Origin: Acidobacteriota bacterium
GTDB taxonomy: Bacteria > Acidobacteriota > Vicinamibacteria > Vicinamibacterales > Vicinamibacteraceae
Direction: 5' to 3'
Length of the DNA stretch: 64,000 nt
Assembly: GCA_020845575.1 (NCBI GenBank)
Contig: JADLFL010000055.1
Span: forward strand, 1-64,000
Below are positions 41,252 through 51,533 of the stretch, in pieces. The notes under the pieces are model-generated. The model worked only from the letters and a program-made list of their open reading frames with translations. It was not told the DNA's origin and searched no databases. Numbering within the stretch: the stretch's first letter is position 1; the number at the start of each line of letters is the position of its first letter. Position numbers and translations under genes: made by a program.

Positions 41252-42140
41252 GACGTTGCACATCACGGCGATCACGCCGTCGTACAACCAGGGCCGCTTC
41301 ATCGGACGCACGATCGAGAGCGTGCTGTCGCAGAGTCGTCCACCACTGGAGTACCTGGTCTTCGATGCCTGCAGCAGCGACCAGACGGCCGACGTGCTCG
41401 CGGGATACGCCGGTCGGCTGACGGCGGTCATCGAACGCGACGGTGGCCAGGCCGAGGCGGTCAACAAGGGACTGGCGCGCGCGCGGGGTGACGTCATCGC
41501 GTGGATCAACTCCGACGACGTGTACTATCCGGGCGCGTTCGAGGCCGTCCTCGACACCTTCGCGGCCAATCCGGACGTGGACGTCGTCTATGGCGAGGCC
41601 GAGCACATCGACGTCGCCGGCACCGTGATCGAGCCGTACGGTACCGAGCCGTTCGACTACGAGCGATTGAAGGACGTCTGCTTCTTCTGCCAGCCGGCCA
41701 CGTTCTTCCGGCGGCGCGCGGTCGAGCGGCATGGCCCACTGCGTGCCGACCTGCGCTACTCCATGGACTACGAGCTGTGGCTCCGGTACTGCGCCGCCGT
41801 ACCGCCGTTGTTCCTGCCGCGGACGCTCGCGGGGTCACGGCTTCACGCCGACACCAAGACGCTCGGCAGCCGCGTGCCGGTGCATCGCGAGATCCTGGCG
41901 ATGCTGGCCGGGACGTTCGGACGACCACCAGCGCGCTGGGTCTACAACCTGGCGCACGCGATCGTGGAAGACGCCGGCCTCACGCGAGACACGCCGGCGG
42001 CCAATCGTGCCTACGTCACCGCCATGGTGCGCGAGGCCCGGGCGCTGTTTGTGGCGCACGGCGGCACGCCGATGGGCGAGCGGATCCAGATGGCTCGCTG
42101 GCTGTGGGCCGCGCGACGCGCGGAGTCATCGAGCACGTGA
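41241..42140 (+). CDS. GT2 family glycosyltransferase
   Basis: 299 residues from the ATG at 41241, inside the end of the fusion gene (11-bp overlap). It contains ITAITPSYNQGRFIGRTIES, VFDACSSDQTADVLAGY, GGQAEAVNKGLARARGDVIA, WINSDDVYYPGAFEAVL (NSDD as the DXD motif), VCFFCQPATFFRRRAVERHG and YSMDYELWLRYCAAV. A GSRLHADTKTLGSRVPVHRE tail follows. It is the closest relative in the window of the GT2 at 34670, which flanks the same Wzm-Wzt pair on the other side. Probable cytoplasmic sugar transferase of the ABC-exported glycan. Confidence 0.92.
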   Translation: MNAETLHITAITPSYNQGRFIGRTIESVLSQSRPPLEYLVFDACSSDQTADVLAGYAGRLTAVIERDGGQAEAVNKGLARARGDVIAWINSDDVYYPGAFEAVLDTFAANPDVDVVYGEAEHIDVAGTVIEPYGTEPFDYERLKDVCFFCQPATFFRRRAVERHGPLRADLRYSMDYELWLRYCAAVPPLFLPRTLAGSRLHADTKTLGSRVPVHREILAMLAGTFGRPPARWVYNLAHAIVEDAGLTRDTPAANRAYVTAMVREARALFVAHGGTPMGERIQMARWLWAARRAESSST

Positions 42141-42141
42141 C

Positions 42142-44351
<2,210 letters not shown>

Positions 44352-44373
44352 TGTCCGCCGCTGCGGCTCAGGT

Positions 44374-44379
44374 TATCGT
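44374..44379 (+). promoter_or_regulatory. -10-like TATCGT with leaderless spacing
   Basis: TATCGT lies exactly 6 nt before the GTG at 44386, and no ribosome site is present. This is the same arrangement as before the Wzt gene at 16739. Confidence 0.3.
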
Positions 44380-44385
44380 CTAGGC

Positions 44386-45468
44386 GTGTTGACGGCGGTC
44401 GATGGCCGTGCCTTCTCGTCGCCGGCGGGCGGCGTCCGGCGCTATGTCTCTGAACTCTACAGTGCGCTGGGACGCCAGGGGGTCGGGATGGCGGTCGACG
44501 CGATCGGCGCCGCGCCGGATGCGAGCCTGCCACCCGTCTGCCGCTCCGTCAGCGAGGCATGGTCACCACCCACCAATCTGGGGCGCCACGCCGTCGGCGT
44601 GCCGCTGACGCTGGCCCGCGGTGCCGCGGCCGTCTATCACGCGCCAGCCTATGTGGCGCCGCTCTGGGGACGCGCTCCAGTGGTGCTGTCGGTCCACGAC
44701 ATCGTGTACGCGAGTCGCCCGGAGTGGTACCCCTATCGTCGCGATCCCCTGCGGCGCTGGTTCTATCGGCACTCGGTCGGCCGCGCCCGGCTGATACTGG
44801 TGCCGTCGACGTTCACGGCCGACGAACTGATGCGCGTCTATGGCGTGGCCGCGACGCGCGTTCGACTGGTGCCGCTGGCACCGGCGGCGTCGTTCTTCAA
44901 CGCCTCGCCCGCCCCCGGAGAGACACGGGAGCCCGTGCTGCTGCACGTGGGTGATCTGCACACCCGGCGAGACCTGCCGTGTGCCGTGGCGGTGCTCGCG
45001 CGGTTGGTCGCGGTGGACGGGCGAGCGTGGCGACTGGTGCTGATCGGGCGGGATCGAGGCAGTCTTGCCGAGGTCCGGCGTGCGGCCATGGAATCCGGGA
45101 TGGCGGATCGCGTGGACCATGTGGCGAACGTGACCGACGCCGGGCTGCGCGAATGGTATGGCAGGGCATTCGCGCTGTTGTACCCGTCTCGCTATGAGGG
45201 GTTCGGGCTGCCTGTGGCGGAGGCGCTCGCCGCGGGTCTTCCCGTGGTGGCCGCCGATGCCGGGTCGGTCCCCGAGGTCGTGGCCGAGGCCGGCTGCCTG
45301 TTCGGGCCTGGCGATGTCGATGCCGCTGCCGCTCTCGTCGGCGCGCTCACCGACGCGGCCCATTTCCGGCAACGACAGGTCCTGGGACAGGCGCGTGCGG
45401 CGCAGTTGACGTGGGAACGCACCGCGGCGCTGACGCTCGAGGCGCTCTGCGAGGCTGCTCATGGGTGA
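44386..45468 (+). CDS. GT4 family glycosyltransferase
   Basis: 360 residues from the GTG at 44386. Motifs are MLTAVDGRAFSSPAGGVRRY (glycine loop), VYHAPAYVAPLWGRAPVVLS, HDIVYASRPEWYPYRRDPL, LVPSTFTADELMRVYGV, VLLHVGDLHTRRDLPCAVAV, LVLIGRDRGSL and LYPSRYEGFGLPVAEALAAG (E-x7-E), with GSVPEVVAEAGCLFGPGD. This is a WbpY/WbdB-like mannosyltransferase type. It overlaps the next GT2 gene by 8 bp. Confidence 0.91.
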   Translation: MLTAVDGRAFSSPAGGVRRYVSELYSALGRQGVGMAVDAIGAAPDASLPPVCRSVSEAWSPPTNLGRHAVGVPLTLARGAAAVYHAPAYVAPLWGRAPVVLSVHDIVYASRPEWYPYRRDPLRRWFYRHSVGRARLILVPSTFTADELMRVYGVAATRVRLVPLAPAASFFNASPAPGETREPVLLHVGDLHTRRDLPCAVAVLARLVAVDGRAWRLVLIGRDRGSLAEVRRAAMESGMADRVDHVANVTDAGLREWYGRAFALLYPSRYEGFGLPVAEALAAGLPVVAADAGSVPEVVAEAGCLFGPGDVDAAAALVGALTDAAHFRQRQVLGQARAAQLTWERTAALTLEALCEAAHG

Positions 45469-46492
45469 CCCGTCGATGGTGCCGAGCGATGCACCCGCCG
45501 CGCCGATGGCATCGATCGTCATTCCTTCGCACGACGGCCGCGCGTGGCTGCAACGCTGCCTGCCGCTCATCGGCGTGGGATCCCGCACCTCCCACGAGGT
45601 CATCGTCTCTGACAACGGATCTCGCGACGGCACCGCCCAGTGGCTGGCCGCCGCATGGCCAGCGATTCGGCGCGTACACGCGGAGGCGGCCCTGGGATTC
45701 GCTGCCGCGTGCAATCGAGGCGCCGCCGAGGCGCGCGGGCAGGTGCTGGTGTTCCTCAACAACGACACCGAGCCCGAGGCAGGATGGCTCGACCATCTCG
45801 TCGAGCCCGTGCGCCGAGCGCCTCAGTCGCTGGTCACCACGGCCAGACTGGTCCGGCTGGGCGATCCCTCCGTGATCGACAGCGCTGGCGACGGATACGC
45901 CTGGTGGGGAGCGCCATTCAGGCGAGGAAGCGGCGGGCGGACGACGGCGTTCGGTGTGCCGCGCGATGTGTTCTCTCCGTGCGGTGCCGCGTGCGCGATC
46001 GCGCGAGAGCTGTTCGACAGACTTGGCGGCTTCGACGAGCAGCTGCAGTCCAACTGCGAGGACGTCGACCTGGGATTCCGGGTGCGGATTGGAGGCGGGA
46101 CCTGCCGGTACGTCCCGGCTGCCGTGGTCCGTCACGCGGGTAGCGCCACGCTCGGCGTGGAGTCAGCCAACGCCGTCCGTCTTGGCCAGCGCAATCTCGA
46201 GTGGGTGTGGTGGGCCTCGTTGCCGTGGCCGCTCCTTCTGGCGACGCTGCCGCTCCACATCGTGTACAACCTGCTGGCCGCCGCCTACTTTCTCTGGCGG
46301 GGACGACTGGGCGCGTTCGTGGCCGGCAAGCGCGAGGCGTTGGCCGGGTGGCCGATCGCCTGCCGAAAGCGCCGGCACACGATGGCCACGCGCCGCGCGT
46401 CCAGTCTGTCCCTGCTCCGGGCGATGAGCACGCCTCCGCTGCTGACCAAGTGGCGGGAGAAGCGCGTCAGGCTGGCGGGAGGCGGGTGGTGA
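45461..46492 (+). CDS. GT2 family glycosyltransferase with C-terminal membrane helix
   Basis: 343 residues from the ATG at 45461. Motifs are MASIVIPSHDGRAWLQRCLP, VIVSDNGSRDGTAQWLAA, LGFAAACNRGAAEARGQVLV, FLNNDTEPEAGWLDHLVEPV (NND as the DXD motif), SPCGAACAIARELFDRLGGF and CEDVDLGFRVRIGGGTCRYV. A hydrophobic hairpin (WASLPWPLLLATLPLHIVYN) near residue 250 anchors it. It is of the rhamnosyltransferase-like GT2 group. GTGA overlap with the next GT2. Confidence 0.91.
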   Translation: MGDPSMVPSDAPAAPMASIVIPSHDGRAWLQRCLPLIGVGSRTSHEVIVSDNGSRDGTAQWLAAAWPAIRRVHAEAALGFAAACNRGAAEARGQVLVFLNNDTEPEAGWLDHLVEPVRRAPQSLVTTARLVRLGDPSVIDSAGDGYAWWGAPFRRGSGGRTTAFGVPRDVFSPCGAACAIARELFDRLGGFDEQLQSNCEDVDLGFRVRIGGGTCRYVPAAVVRHAGSATLGVESANAVRLGQRNLEWVWWASLPWPLLLATLPLHIVYNLLAAAYFLWRGRLGAFVAGKREALAGWPIACRKRRHTMATRRASSLSLLRAMSTPPLLTKWREKRVRLAGGGW

Positions 46493-47364
46493 CCGGCGTG
46501 ACGGTCGTCATCGTCAATTTCAATGGCGGCGCGCTCGTCGTCGACACCGTGCGCCAGGCTGTTGCCGCTACGGCTGCCATGGCTGGCGAGGTCGTCGTTG
46601 TCGACAACGCGTCGACCGACGGCACTGTCGATGCCCTGTCGTGCGTGTCAGGCGCGCGTCTGGTGCGTCAGAGCCGCAATCTGGGCTTCGGCGCGGCGTG
46701 CAATATCGGTGCTGCGCAGGGCACCGCACCCTGGGTCTTGTTCCTCAATTCCGACTGCGACCTCTCGGCACCTGTCGTGCCGCACTTGATTGAGCAGGCA
46801 GGGCAGGACGCGTCGTGTGTCGCAATCGGGCCGCGCATCACAGACCCCGACAGCGCGACGCAAGGCAGCGCCAGAGGCGATCCGGACATGTTCGCCGGCA
46901 TCTTCGGGCGCACCAGCGCGCTCACGCGCAGGTTGCCTGGCGTGCAGCGCGTGGTTCGTCATGTCGTGTGGCCCGAATCGGTGCCGCGTGGCGCTGGCTC
47001 GGTGCCCGTCGACTGGCTCAGTGGTGCGTGCGTCCTGATCAAGCGCGCGGCGTTCGAGGCCGTTGGCGGCTTCGACGCGGCGTACTTTCTCTACCTGGAG
47101 GACGCCGATCTGTGTCGACGGCTGCGCGCGAGAGGCGGCACGATTCGCTATGCGCCGGCCGTGTCGGTCCGGCACGTCGTGGGGCATTCGAGCCGACACG
47201 TGCCGGACGTCGCGTTGAGAGCCTTTCACGACAGCGCGTACACCTACTACACGCGGTGGAACGCGCCTGCGCGGTGGGATCCGCGCCGGCCATTGGCGCG
47301 GCTGGTGCTTGCGCTGCGGCTCAGGGCCCGCCTTGCGGCGGTCCGGCGGGGAGCGAGGGTGTAG
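46489..47364 (+). CDS. GT2 family glycosyltransferase (rhamnosyltransferase-like)
   Basis: 291 residues from the GTG at 46489 (GTGA overlap). Motifs are VTVVIVNFNGGALVVDTVRQ, VVVVDNASTDGTVDAL, RNLGFGAACNIGAAQGTAPW, VLFLNSDCDLSAPVVPHLIE (NSD as the DXD motif), VDWLSGACVLIKRAAFEAVG and FLYLEDADLCRRLRARGGTI. It is a classic WbbL-type rhamnosyltransferase layout. It is the last gene before a hairpin at 47429-47451 and a new promoter. Confidence 0.92.
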   Translation: MTGVTVVIVNFNGGALVVDTVRQAVAATAAMAGEVVVVDNASTDGTVDALSCVSGARLVRQSRNLGFGAACNIGAAQGTAPWVLFLNSDCDLSAPVVPHLIEQAGQDASCVAIGPRITDPDSATQGSARGDPDMFAGIFGRTSALTRRLPGVQRVVRHVVWPESVPRGAGSVPVDWLSGACVLIKRAAFEAVGGFDAAYFLYLEDADLCRRLRARGGTIRYAPAVSVRHVVGHSSRHVPDVALRAFHDSAYTYYTRWNAPARWDPRRPLARLVLALRLRARLAAVRRGARV

Positions 47365-47428
47365 CCCACGGTGGCGCAGGCCCCAGCACGACAGGTGACA
47401 GGGCGCTGAGAGTATGGTCCACCCCGGT

Positions 47429-47469
47429 GCCCGCCAGACGCGAAGGCGGGCCGTGATTCCAGCTATACT
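47429..47469 (+). promoter_or_regulatory. hairpin followed by TATACT -10 box before gmd
   Basis: GCCCGCC (47429-47435) pairs with GGCGGGC (47445-47451) across a 9-nt loop, without a T-run; this may end the upstream operon. TATACT at 47464-47469 then provides a likely -10 for gmd, giving a leader of about 45 nt. No good -35 is seen. Confidence 0.4.
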
Positions 47470-47518
47470 TATCGGCTTTGGGCCACGTGCCTCATCCGGC
47501 GAGCCCATCCACCCACTC

Positions 47519-48508
47519 ATGGCGAAAACAGCACTCATCACGGGAATCACGGGACAGGACGGGTCGTACCTGGCCGAGTTCCTGCTCGACAAGGGGTACC
47601 GCGTCGTCGGCACGGTCCGTCGCTCGTCGGCCCCGAACCTCTGGCGCATCGAGCACCTGCTCGACCGTATCGAGTTGCGTCCCGCCGACCTGCTGGACCA
47701 GTTGTCGATCGTGAGGTTGATCGAGGACATCCGTCCCGACGAGCTGTACAACCTCGCCGCGATGTCGTTCGTGCCGGCGTCGTGGGACACGCCGCTGCTG
47801 ACCGGTGAGTTCAACAGCCAGGGCGTGACGCGCGTGCTGGAGGCGATCCGGCAGGTGAAGCCCGACACGCGGTTCTACCAGGCCAGTTCGAGCGAGATGT
47901 ACGGCAAGGTGCGCGCCGTGCCGCAGAGCGAAGAGACGCCGTTCCATCCGCGGTCGCCGTATGGCGTGTCGAAGGTGTTCGGGCACTACATCACGGTGAA
48001 CTACCGCGAGAGTTACGGGATGTTCGCGTGCTCGGGCATCCTGTTCAACCACGAGTCGCCGCGCCGCGGCCTCGAGTTCGTCACGCGGAAGGTGACCGAC
48101 GGCGTCGCGCGCATCAAGCTCGGGCTCGCCGACACGCTGGCGCTCGGCAACCTCGACGCCCGCCGCGACTGGGGTTTTGCGGGCGACTACATCAAGGCGA
48201 TGTGGCTGATTCTCCAGCAATCCACCCCCGACGACTACGTGGTGGCCACGGGCGAGACGCATCCGGTGCGCGAACTCGTCGAGATCGCGTTCGAACACGC
48301 CGGCCTCGACTGGCAGAAGCACGTCACCCTCGACCCGCGCTTCATCCGTCCGGCCGAAGTCGATCTCCTCATCGGCGATCCCACAAAGGCCCGCACGCAA
48401 CTCGGCTGGCAGCAGGATGTCGACTTCCGCGGACTCGTGACGATGATGGTGGACGCCGACCTCGCGCGGTTGGAGAAGAGCGCCACCCCGGCGCAGCCGT
48501 TGGCGTGA
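47519..48508 (+). CDS. gmd: GDP-mannose 4,6-dehydratase
   Basis: 329 residues from the ATG at 47519. The sequence is unmistakable: [100 protein letters not shown] (catalytic Tyr-Lys), [20 protein letters not shown] and [20 protein letters not shown]. It converts GDP-D-mannose to GDP-4-keto-6-deoxy-D-mannose in the cytoplasm, the precursor of GDP-L-fucose, D-rhamnose and others. Partners in the window are the Fcl-like enzyme at 43365 and possibly the RmlD-like reductase at 33789. It appears to open a new transcription unit. Confidence 0.97.
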   Translation: MAKTALITGITGQDGSYLAEFLLDKGYRVVGTVRRSSAPNLWRIEHLLDRIELRPADLLDQLSIVRLIEDIRPDELYNLAAMSFVPASWDTPLLTGEFNSQGVTRVLEAIRQVKPDTRFYQASSSEMYGKVRAVPQSEETPFHPRSPYGVSKVFGHYITVNYRESYGMFACSGILFNHESPRRGLEFVTRKVTDGVARIKLGLADTLALGNLDARRDWGFAGDYIKAMWLILQQSTPDDYVVATGETHPVRELVEIAFEHAGLDWQKHVTLDPRFIRPAEVDLLIGDPTKARTQLGWQQDVDFRGLVTMMVDADLARLEKSATPAQPLA

Positions 48509-48542
48509 CTGCCGGGGCGTTTGTCCGCCCGTCCTTCCTCCC

Positions 48543-49706
48543 GTGATTCGTATCGTCCGAATCATCGCCCGCCTGAACGTTGGTGGTCCTGCGATCCACG
48601 CCACTCTGCTCAAGGAGCGACTGGACGCCACGAAATTCCGCACGACGCTCGTCACGGGGGCGGAGGATGAGTGCGAAGGCAACTACCTGTCGCTGTACGG
48701 CAGCACGATGTCCGATATCGTGCAGATTCCCGAACTTGGTCGCGAGCTCAGCGGCATTCGCGATCTCCATAGTCTTCGCGCGTTGACACGGCTCATCCGC
48801 AGTGAGCGCCCGCATGTCGTGCATACTCATGCCGCCAAGGCCGGGGCACTCGGGAGGATTGCTGCTGCCCTGTGTCGCGTGCCGGTCGTCGTGCACACCT
48901 ACCATGGGCATGTGTTGCGCGGGTACTTCTCTCCACGGAAGGAGCAGGCATTCCGTGCCGTTGAGCGAGGCCTGGCGCGCATCACGGACGAGTTGGTGGC
49001 TGTCAGTCCGCGCGTGCGCCGGGAATTGCTGGACTTGCGGATTGGTCATGAGCGTTGTTTCTCCGTCGTCCCGCTGGGTTTCGACCTGTCGCAGTTCGCT
49101 GATGTCCGTGCGCAGCGAGGCGAGTTGCGGACGGAATTGGGTATCCCGGCCGATACACCGCTCGTGGGCATCGTGGCCAGGCTCGTGCCGATCAAGGCGC
49201 ATGAGGTCTTCGTGGCCGCTGCTCGGGCGCTGCATGCGGTTCGGCCGGAGGTGCGTTTCGTGATCGTCGGCGACGGAGAGCGCCGTGCCGACATCGAGAC
49301 ACTCCTCGCCAGGAGCGGCTTGCAACCAGTGACGCACATGCTCGGCTGGCGAGCCGATCTCCCGCGCATCTACGCCGACCTCGACGTCGTTGTGCTCACA
49401 TCGCGCAACGAGGGTTCACCGGTCGCTCTCATAGAGGCCATGGCGTGCGCCAGGCCCGTCGTATCGACGTGTGTGGGAGGCGTGGCCGACGTCGTACGCG
49501 ACGGCGAGACCGGCTGGCTCACCGACATGGACGACGCCGACGGACTCGCGCGGAAAATTCGCGCGGTGCTCGACAGTCCGGATCGAGGGACGACCGTGGC
49601 TACCGCAGCCAGGGCTGCGGTCCGCGAGATGTATGGTGCTGAGCGTCTCGTCACCGATATCGAGGCACTCTATCTGCGTCTTCTGCACCGGAAGGGACTG
49701 GCGTGA
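48543..49706 (+). CDS. GT4 family glycosyltransferase
   Basis: 387 residues from the GTG at 48543. Motifs are IRIVRIIARLNVGGPAIHAT (glycine loop), PHVVHTHAAKAGALGRIAAA, VVHTYHGHVLRGYFSPRKEQ, LVAVSPRVRRELLDLRIGH, VGIVARLVPIKAHEVFVAAA, FVIVGDGERRADIETLLAR and TSRNEGSPVALIEAMACARP (E-x7-E). The HTYHGHVL element recalls the WfgS/capsular GT4 group. It overlaps the WecA fusion gene at TGATG and so probably uses the lipid-linked sugar it makes. Confidence 0.92.
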   Translation: MIRIVRIIARLNVGGPAIHATLLKERLDATKFRTTLVTGAEDECEGNYLSLYGSTMSDIVQIPELGRELSGIRDLHSLRALTRLIRSERPHVVHTHAAKAGALGRIAAALCRVPVVVHTYHGHVLRGYFSPRKEQAFRAVERGLARITDELVAVSPRVRRELLDLRIGHERCFSVVPLGFDLSQFADVRAQRGELRTELGIPADTPLVGIVARLVPIKAHEVFVAAARALHAVRPEVRFVIVGDGERRADIETLLARSGLQPVTHMLGWRADLPRIYADLDVVVLTSRNEGSPVALIEAMACARPVVSTCVGGVADVVRDGETGWLTDMDDADGLARKIRAVLDSPDRGTTVATAARAAVREMYGAERLVTDIEALYLRLLHRKGLA

Positions 49707-51472
49707 TGGCACTGTCGGTCTGGGGACCAGGCCTCGTGTCATTCGTGCTCGTGCTTCTCGTCACGCCGCTCGTCAAACGGGTGGCCGTGCAGACCGGGCT
49801 CGTGGCCGTGCCTAAGGCCGACAGGTGGCATCGCACCAGCATTCCACTGATGGGCGGTGTGGGCATCGTGATCGCGGCACTGGCTGCGGCGGCCATCGGA
49901 ATGCCGACGACGATGCCGGTCTGGGTGCTGCTTGGATGTGCCACGGGGCTGGCGGTCGTCGGGTTCGTGGACGATGTACGCGTGCTACGGCCGCAGACGA
50001 AGCTGTTCCTGCAGATTTTCGCCGCCGGCGTGATGACCATCGTCGGGCTGCAGTTCCAGTTCACGGGTGTTGCGGTGCTCGACATGCTGATCACGCTCGT
50101 CTGGCTGGTCGGCATCACGAACGCGTTGAATCTACTGGACAACATGGATGGTCTTGCGGCCGGCATCGCCGCGATCGTCGCGGCCTTCCGTCTGGCGTTC
50201 TTCCTGATGGACGGACAATTGGAAGGCGCCATGCTGGCGTCGGTGCTGCTGGGTGCCTGTCTCGGCTTCCTTGTCTACAACTTCAATCCCGCGTCGATCT
50301 TCATGGGCGATACGGGCAGCCTGTTCCTCGGGTTCATGGTGGCCGGTCTCAGTCTCGTGGGCGGCTGGCCGTACTCCCGTGGCACGACGCTGGTCCTGGT
50401 ACTGCCGGTGCTTGTCGTCCTGGTGCCCATCTTCGATACCACGTTCGTCACGATCGCACGCGTCTTAGCCGGCCGTCCGGTCTCCCAAGGTGGACGAGAC
50501 CACACGTCTCATCGCCTAGTTGCGCTTGGCATGAGTGAACGGCAGGCCGTGATCACGCTCTACGCGCTCGCGACCGCGGGCGGCGTCATCGCCTGGCTGT
50601 CCTACAGATACGGGTTGTCATATGGTGCGGTCCTGGCGTTGTTGCTGGTACTGGCCACGGCCCTGTTCGGCATCTTCCTCGGCCGGCTGCAGGTCTACCC
50701 CGAAGGAGAAGCCCCATCGGGCGTTGCGCTGCTCCTGGCAGACTTCACGTACCGGCGGCAGGTCCTCACGGTGGCCATCGACACGGTGCTCATCGTCATC
50801 GCCTACTACACCGCCTATCTGTTGCGCTTCGAAGAAGGCGTTCGCTCCGAACAGGCGATATTCGCGCGGTCGCTGCCGATCGTGCTCCTGACACAAGTGC
50901 TGGCCTTCCTCGCGCTAGGTACGCACCGCGGTATCTGGCGGTACACCGGTCTGTGGGATCTGATTCGACTGGCGCAGGCGTGTGCCGCTGGAACGGTTCT
51001 TTCGGTGCTCGGTGTCCTTGGGCTCTATCGCTTCGAGGGATTCTCGCGTGCCGTGTTCGTCATCCACGGCGTGCTGCTGTTCCTCCTGATCGCGGCGACA
51101 CGCGTGTCTTTTCGTGCGCTGGACTCGGCCCTGCGGAGAGATTCGCCCGACGCAGAGCCGGTGCTCGTGTACGGAGCGGGCAAGGGGGGGCTGCTGGTCA
51201 TGCGCGAGACGCGAGAGAACCCGGAACTCGGCTGGCGCGTTGTAGGGTTTCTCGACGATGACCCGAGCAAGCACACCACGCGAGTCGAAGGTGTACGCGT
51301 GTTCGGCGGCTTCGACGTGATGGCGAGTGCCGTGAGAGAGACGGGGGCCACGCGAGTCGTGCTGTCGACGCCGAAGCTGCCCGCAGAGCGGCGCAGAATC
51401 CTCCAACAGGCCTGCGACGAACTGGATGTGGTGCTCGTCGAGGCGCGTCTTCGTTTCGAACGCGTCTCATGA
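49706..51472 (+). CDS. WecA/MraY-family phosphotransferase fused to a CoA_binding_3 domain
   Basis: 588 residues from the ATG at 49706 (TGATG overlap). Residues ~1-330 are a polytopic PNPT enzyme: DRWHRTSIPLMGGVGIV, GFVDDVRVLRPQTKLFLQ (DD pair), NALNLLDNMDGLAAGIAAIV, SIFMGDTGSLFLGFMVAG and RDHTSHRLV (the cytoplasmic His loop). This class attaches HexNAc-1-P to undecaprenyl phosphate. Four more helices follow (AIDTVLIVIAYYTAYLLRFE, AQACAAGTVLSVLGVLGLYR, FVIHGVLLFLLIAATRVSFR). A Rossmann domain (VLVYGAGKGGLLVMRETREN, GFLDDDPSKHTTRVEGV) then ends the protein. That second half equals the N-terminal half of FlaA1/CapD/PglF proteins without their catalytic dehydratase domain. Confidence 0.88.
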   Translation: MALSVWGPGLVSFVLVLLVTPLVKRVAVQTGLVAVPKADRWHRTSIPLMGGVGIVIAALAAAAIGMPTTMPVWVLLGCATGLAVVGFVDDVRVLRPQTKLFLQIFAAGVMTIVGLQFQFTGVAVLDMLITLVWLVGITNALNLLDNMDGLAAGIAAIVAAFRLAFFLMDGQLEGAMLASVLLGACLGFLVYNFNPASIFMGDTGSLFLGFMVAGLSLVGGWPYSRGTTLVLVLPVLVVLVPIFDTTFVTIARVLAGRPVSQGGRDHTSHRLVALGMSERQAVITLYALATAGGVIAWLSYRYGLSYGAVLALLLVLATALFGIFLGRLQVYPEGEAPSGVALLLADFTYRRQVLTVAIDTVLIVIAYYTAYLLRFEEGVRSEQAIFARSLPIVLLTQVLAFLALGTHRGIWRYTGLWDLIRLAQACAAGTVLSVLGVLGLYRFEGFSRAVFVIHGVLLFLLIAATRVSFRALDSALRRDSPDAEPVLVYGAGKGGLLVMRETRENPELGWRVVGFLDDDPSKHTTRVEGVRVFGGFDVMASAVRETGATRVVLSTPKLPAERRRILQQACDELDVVLVEARLRFERVS

Positions 51473-51533
51473 TCCGACTTGGTTGGCCCGGCAGGCGAAG
51501 ACTGCCCTGTGCGAACGGATGTCAGCAGGTCGG

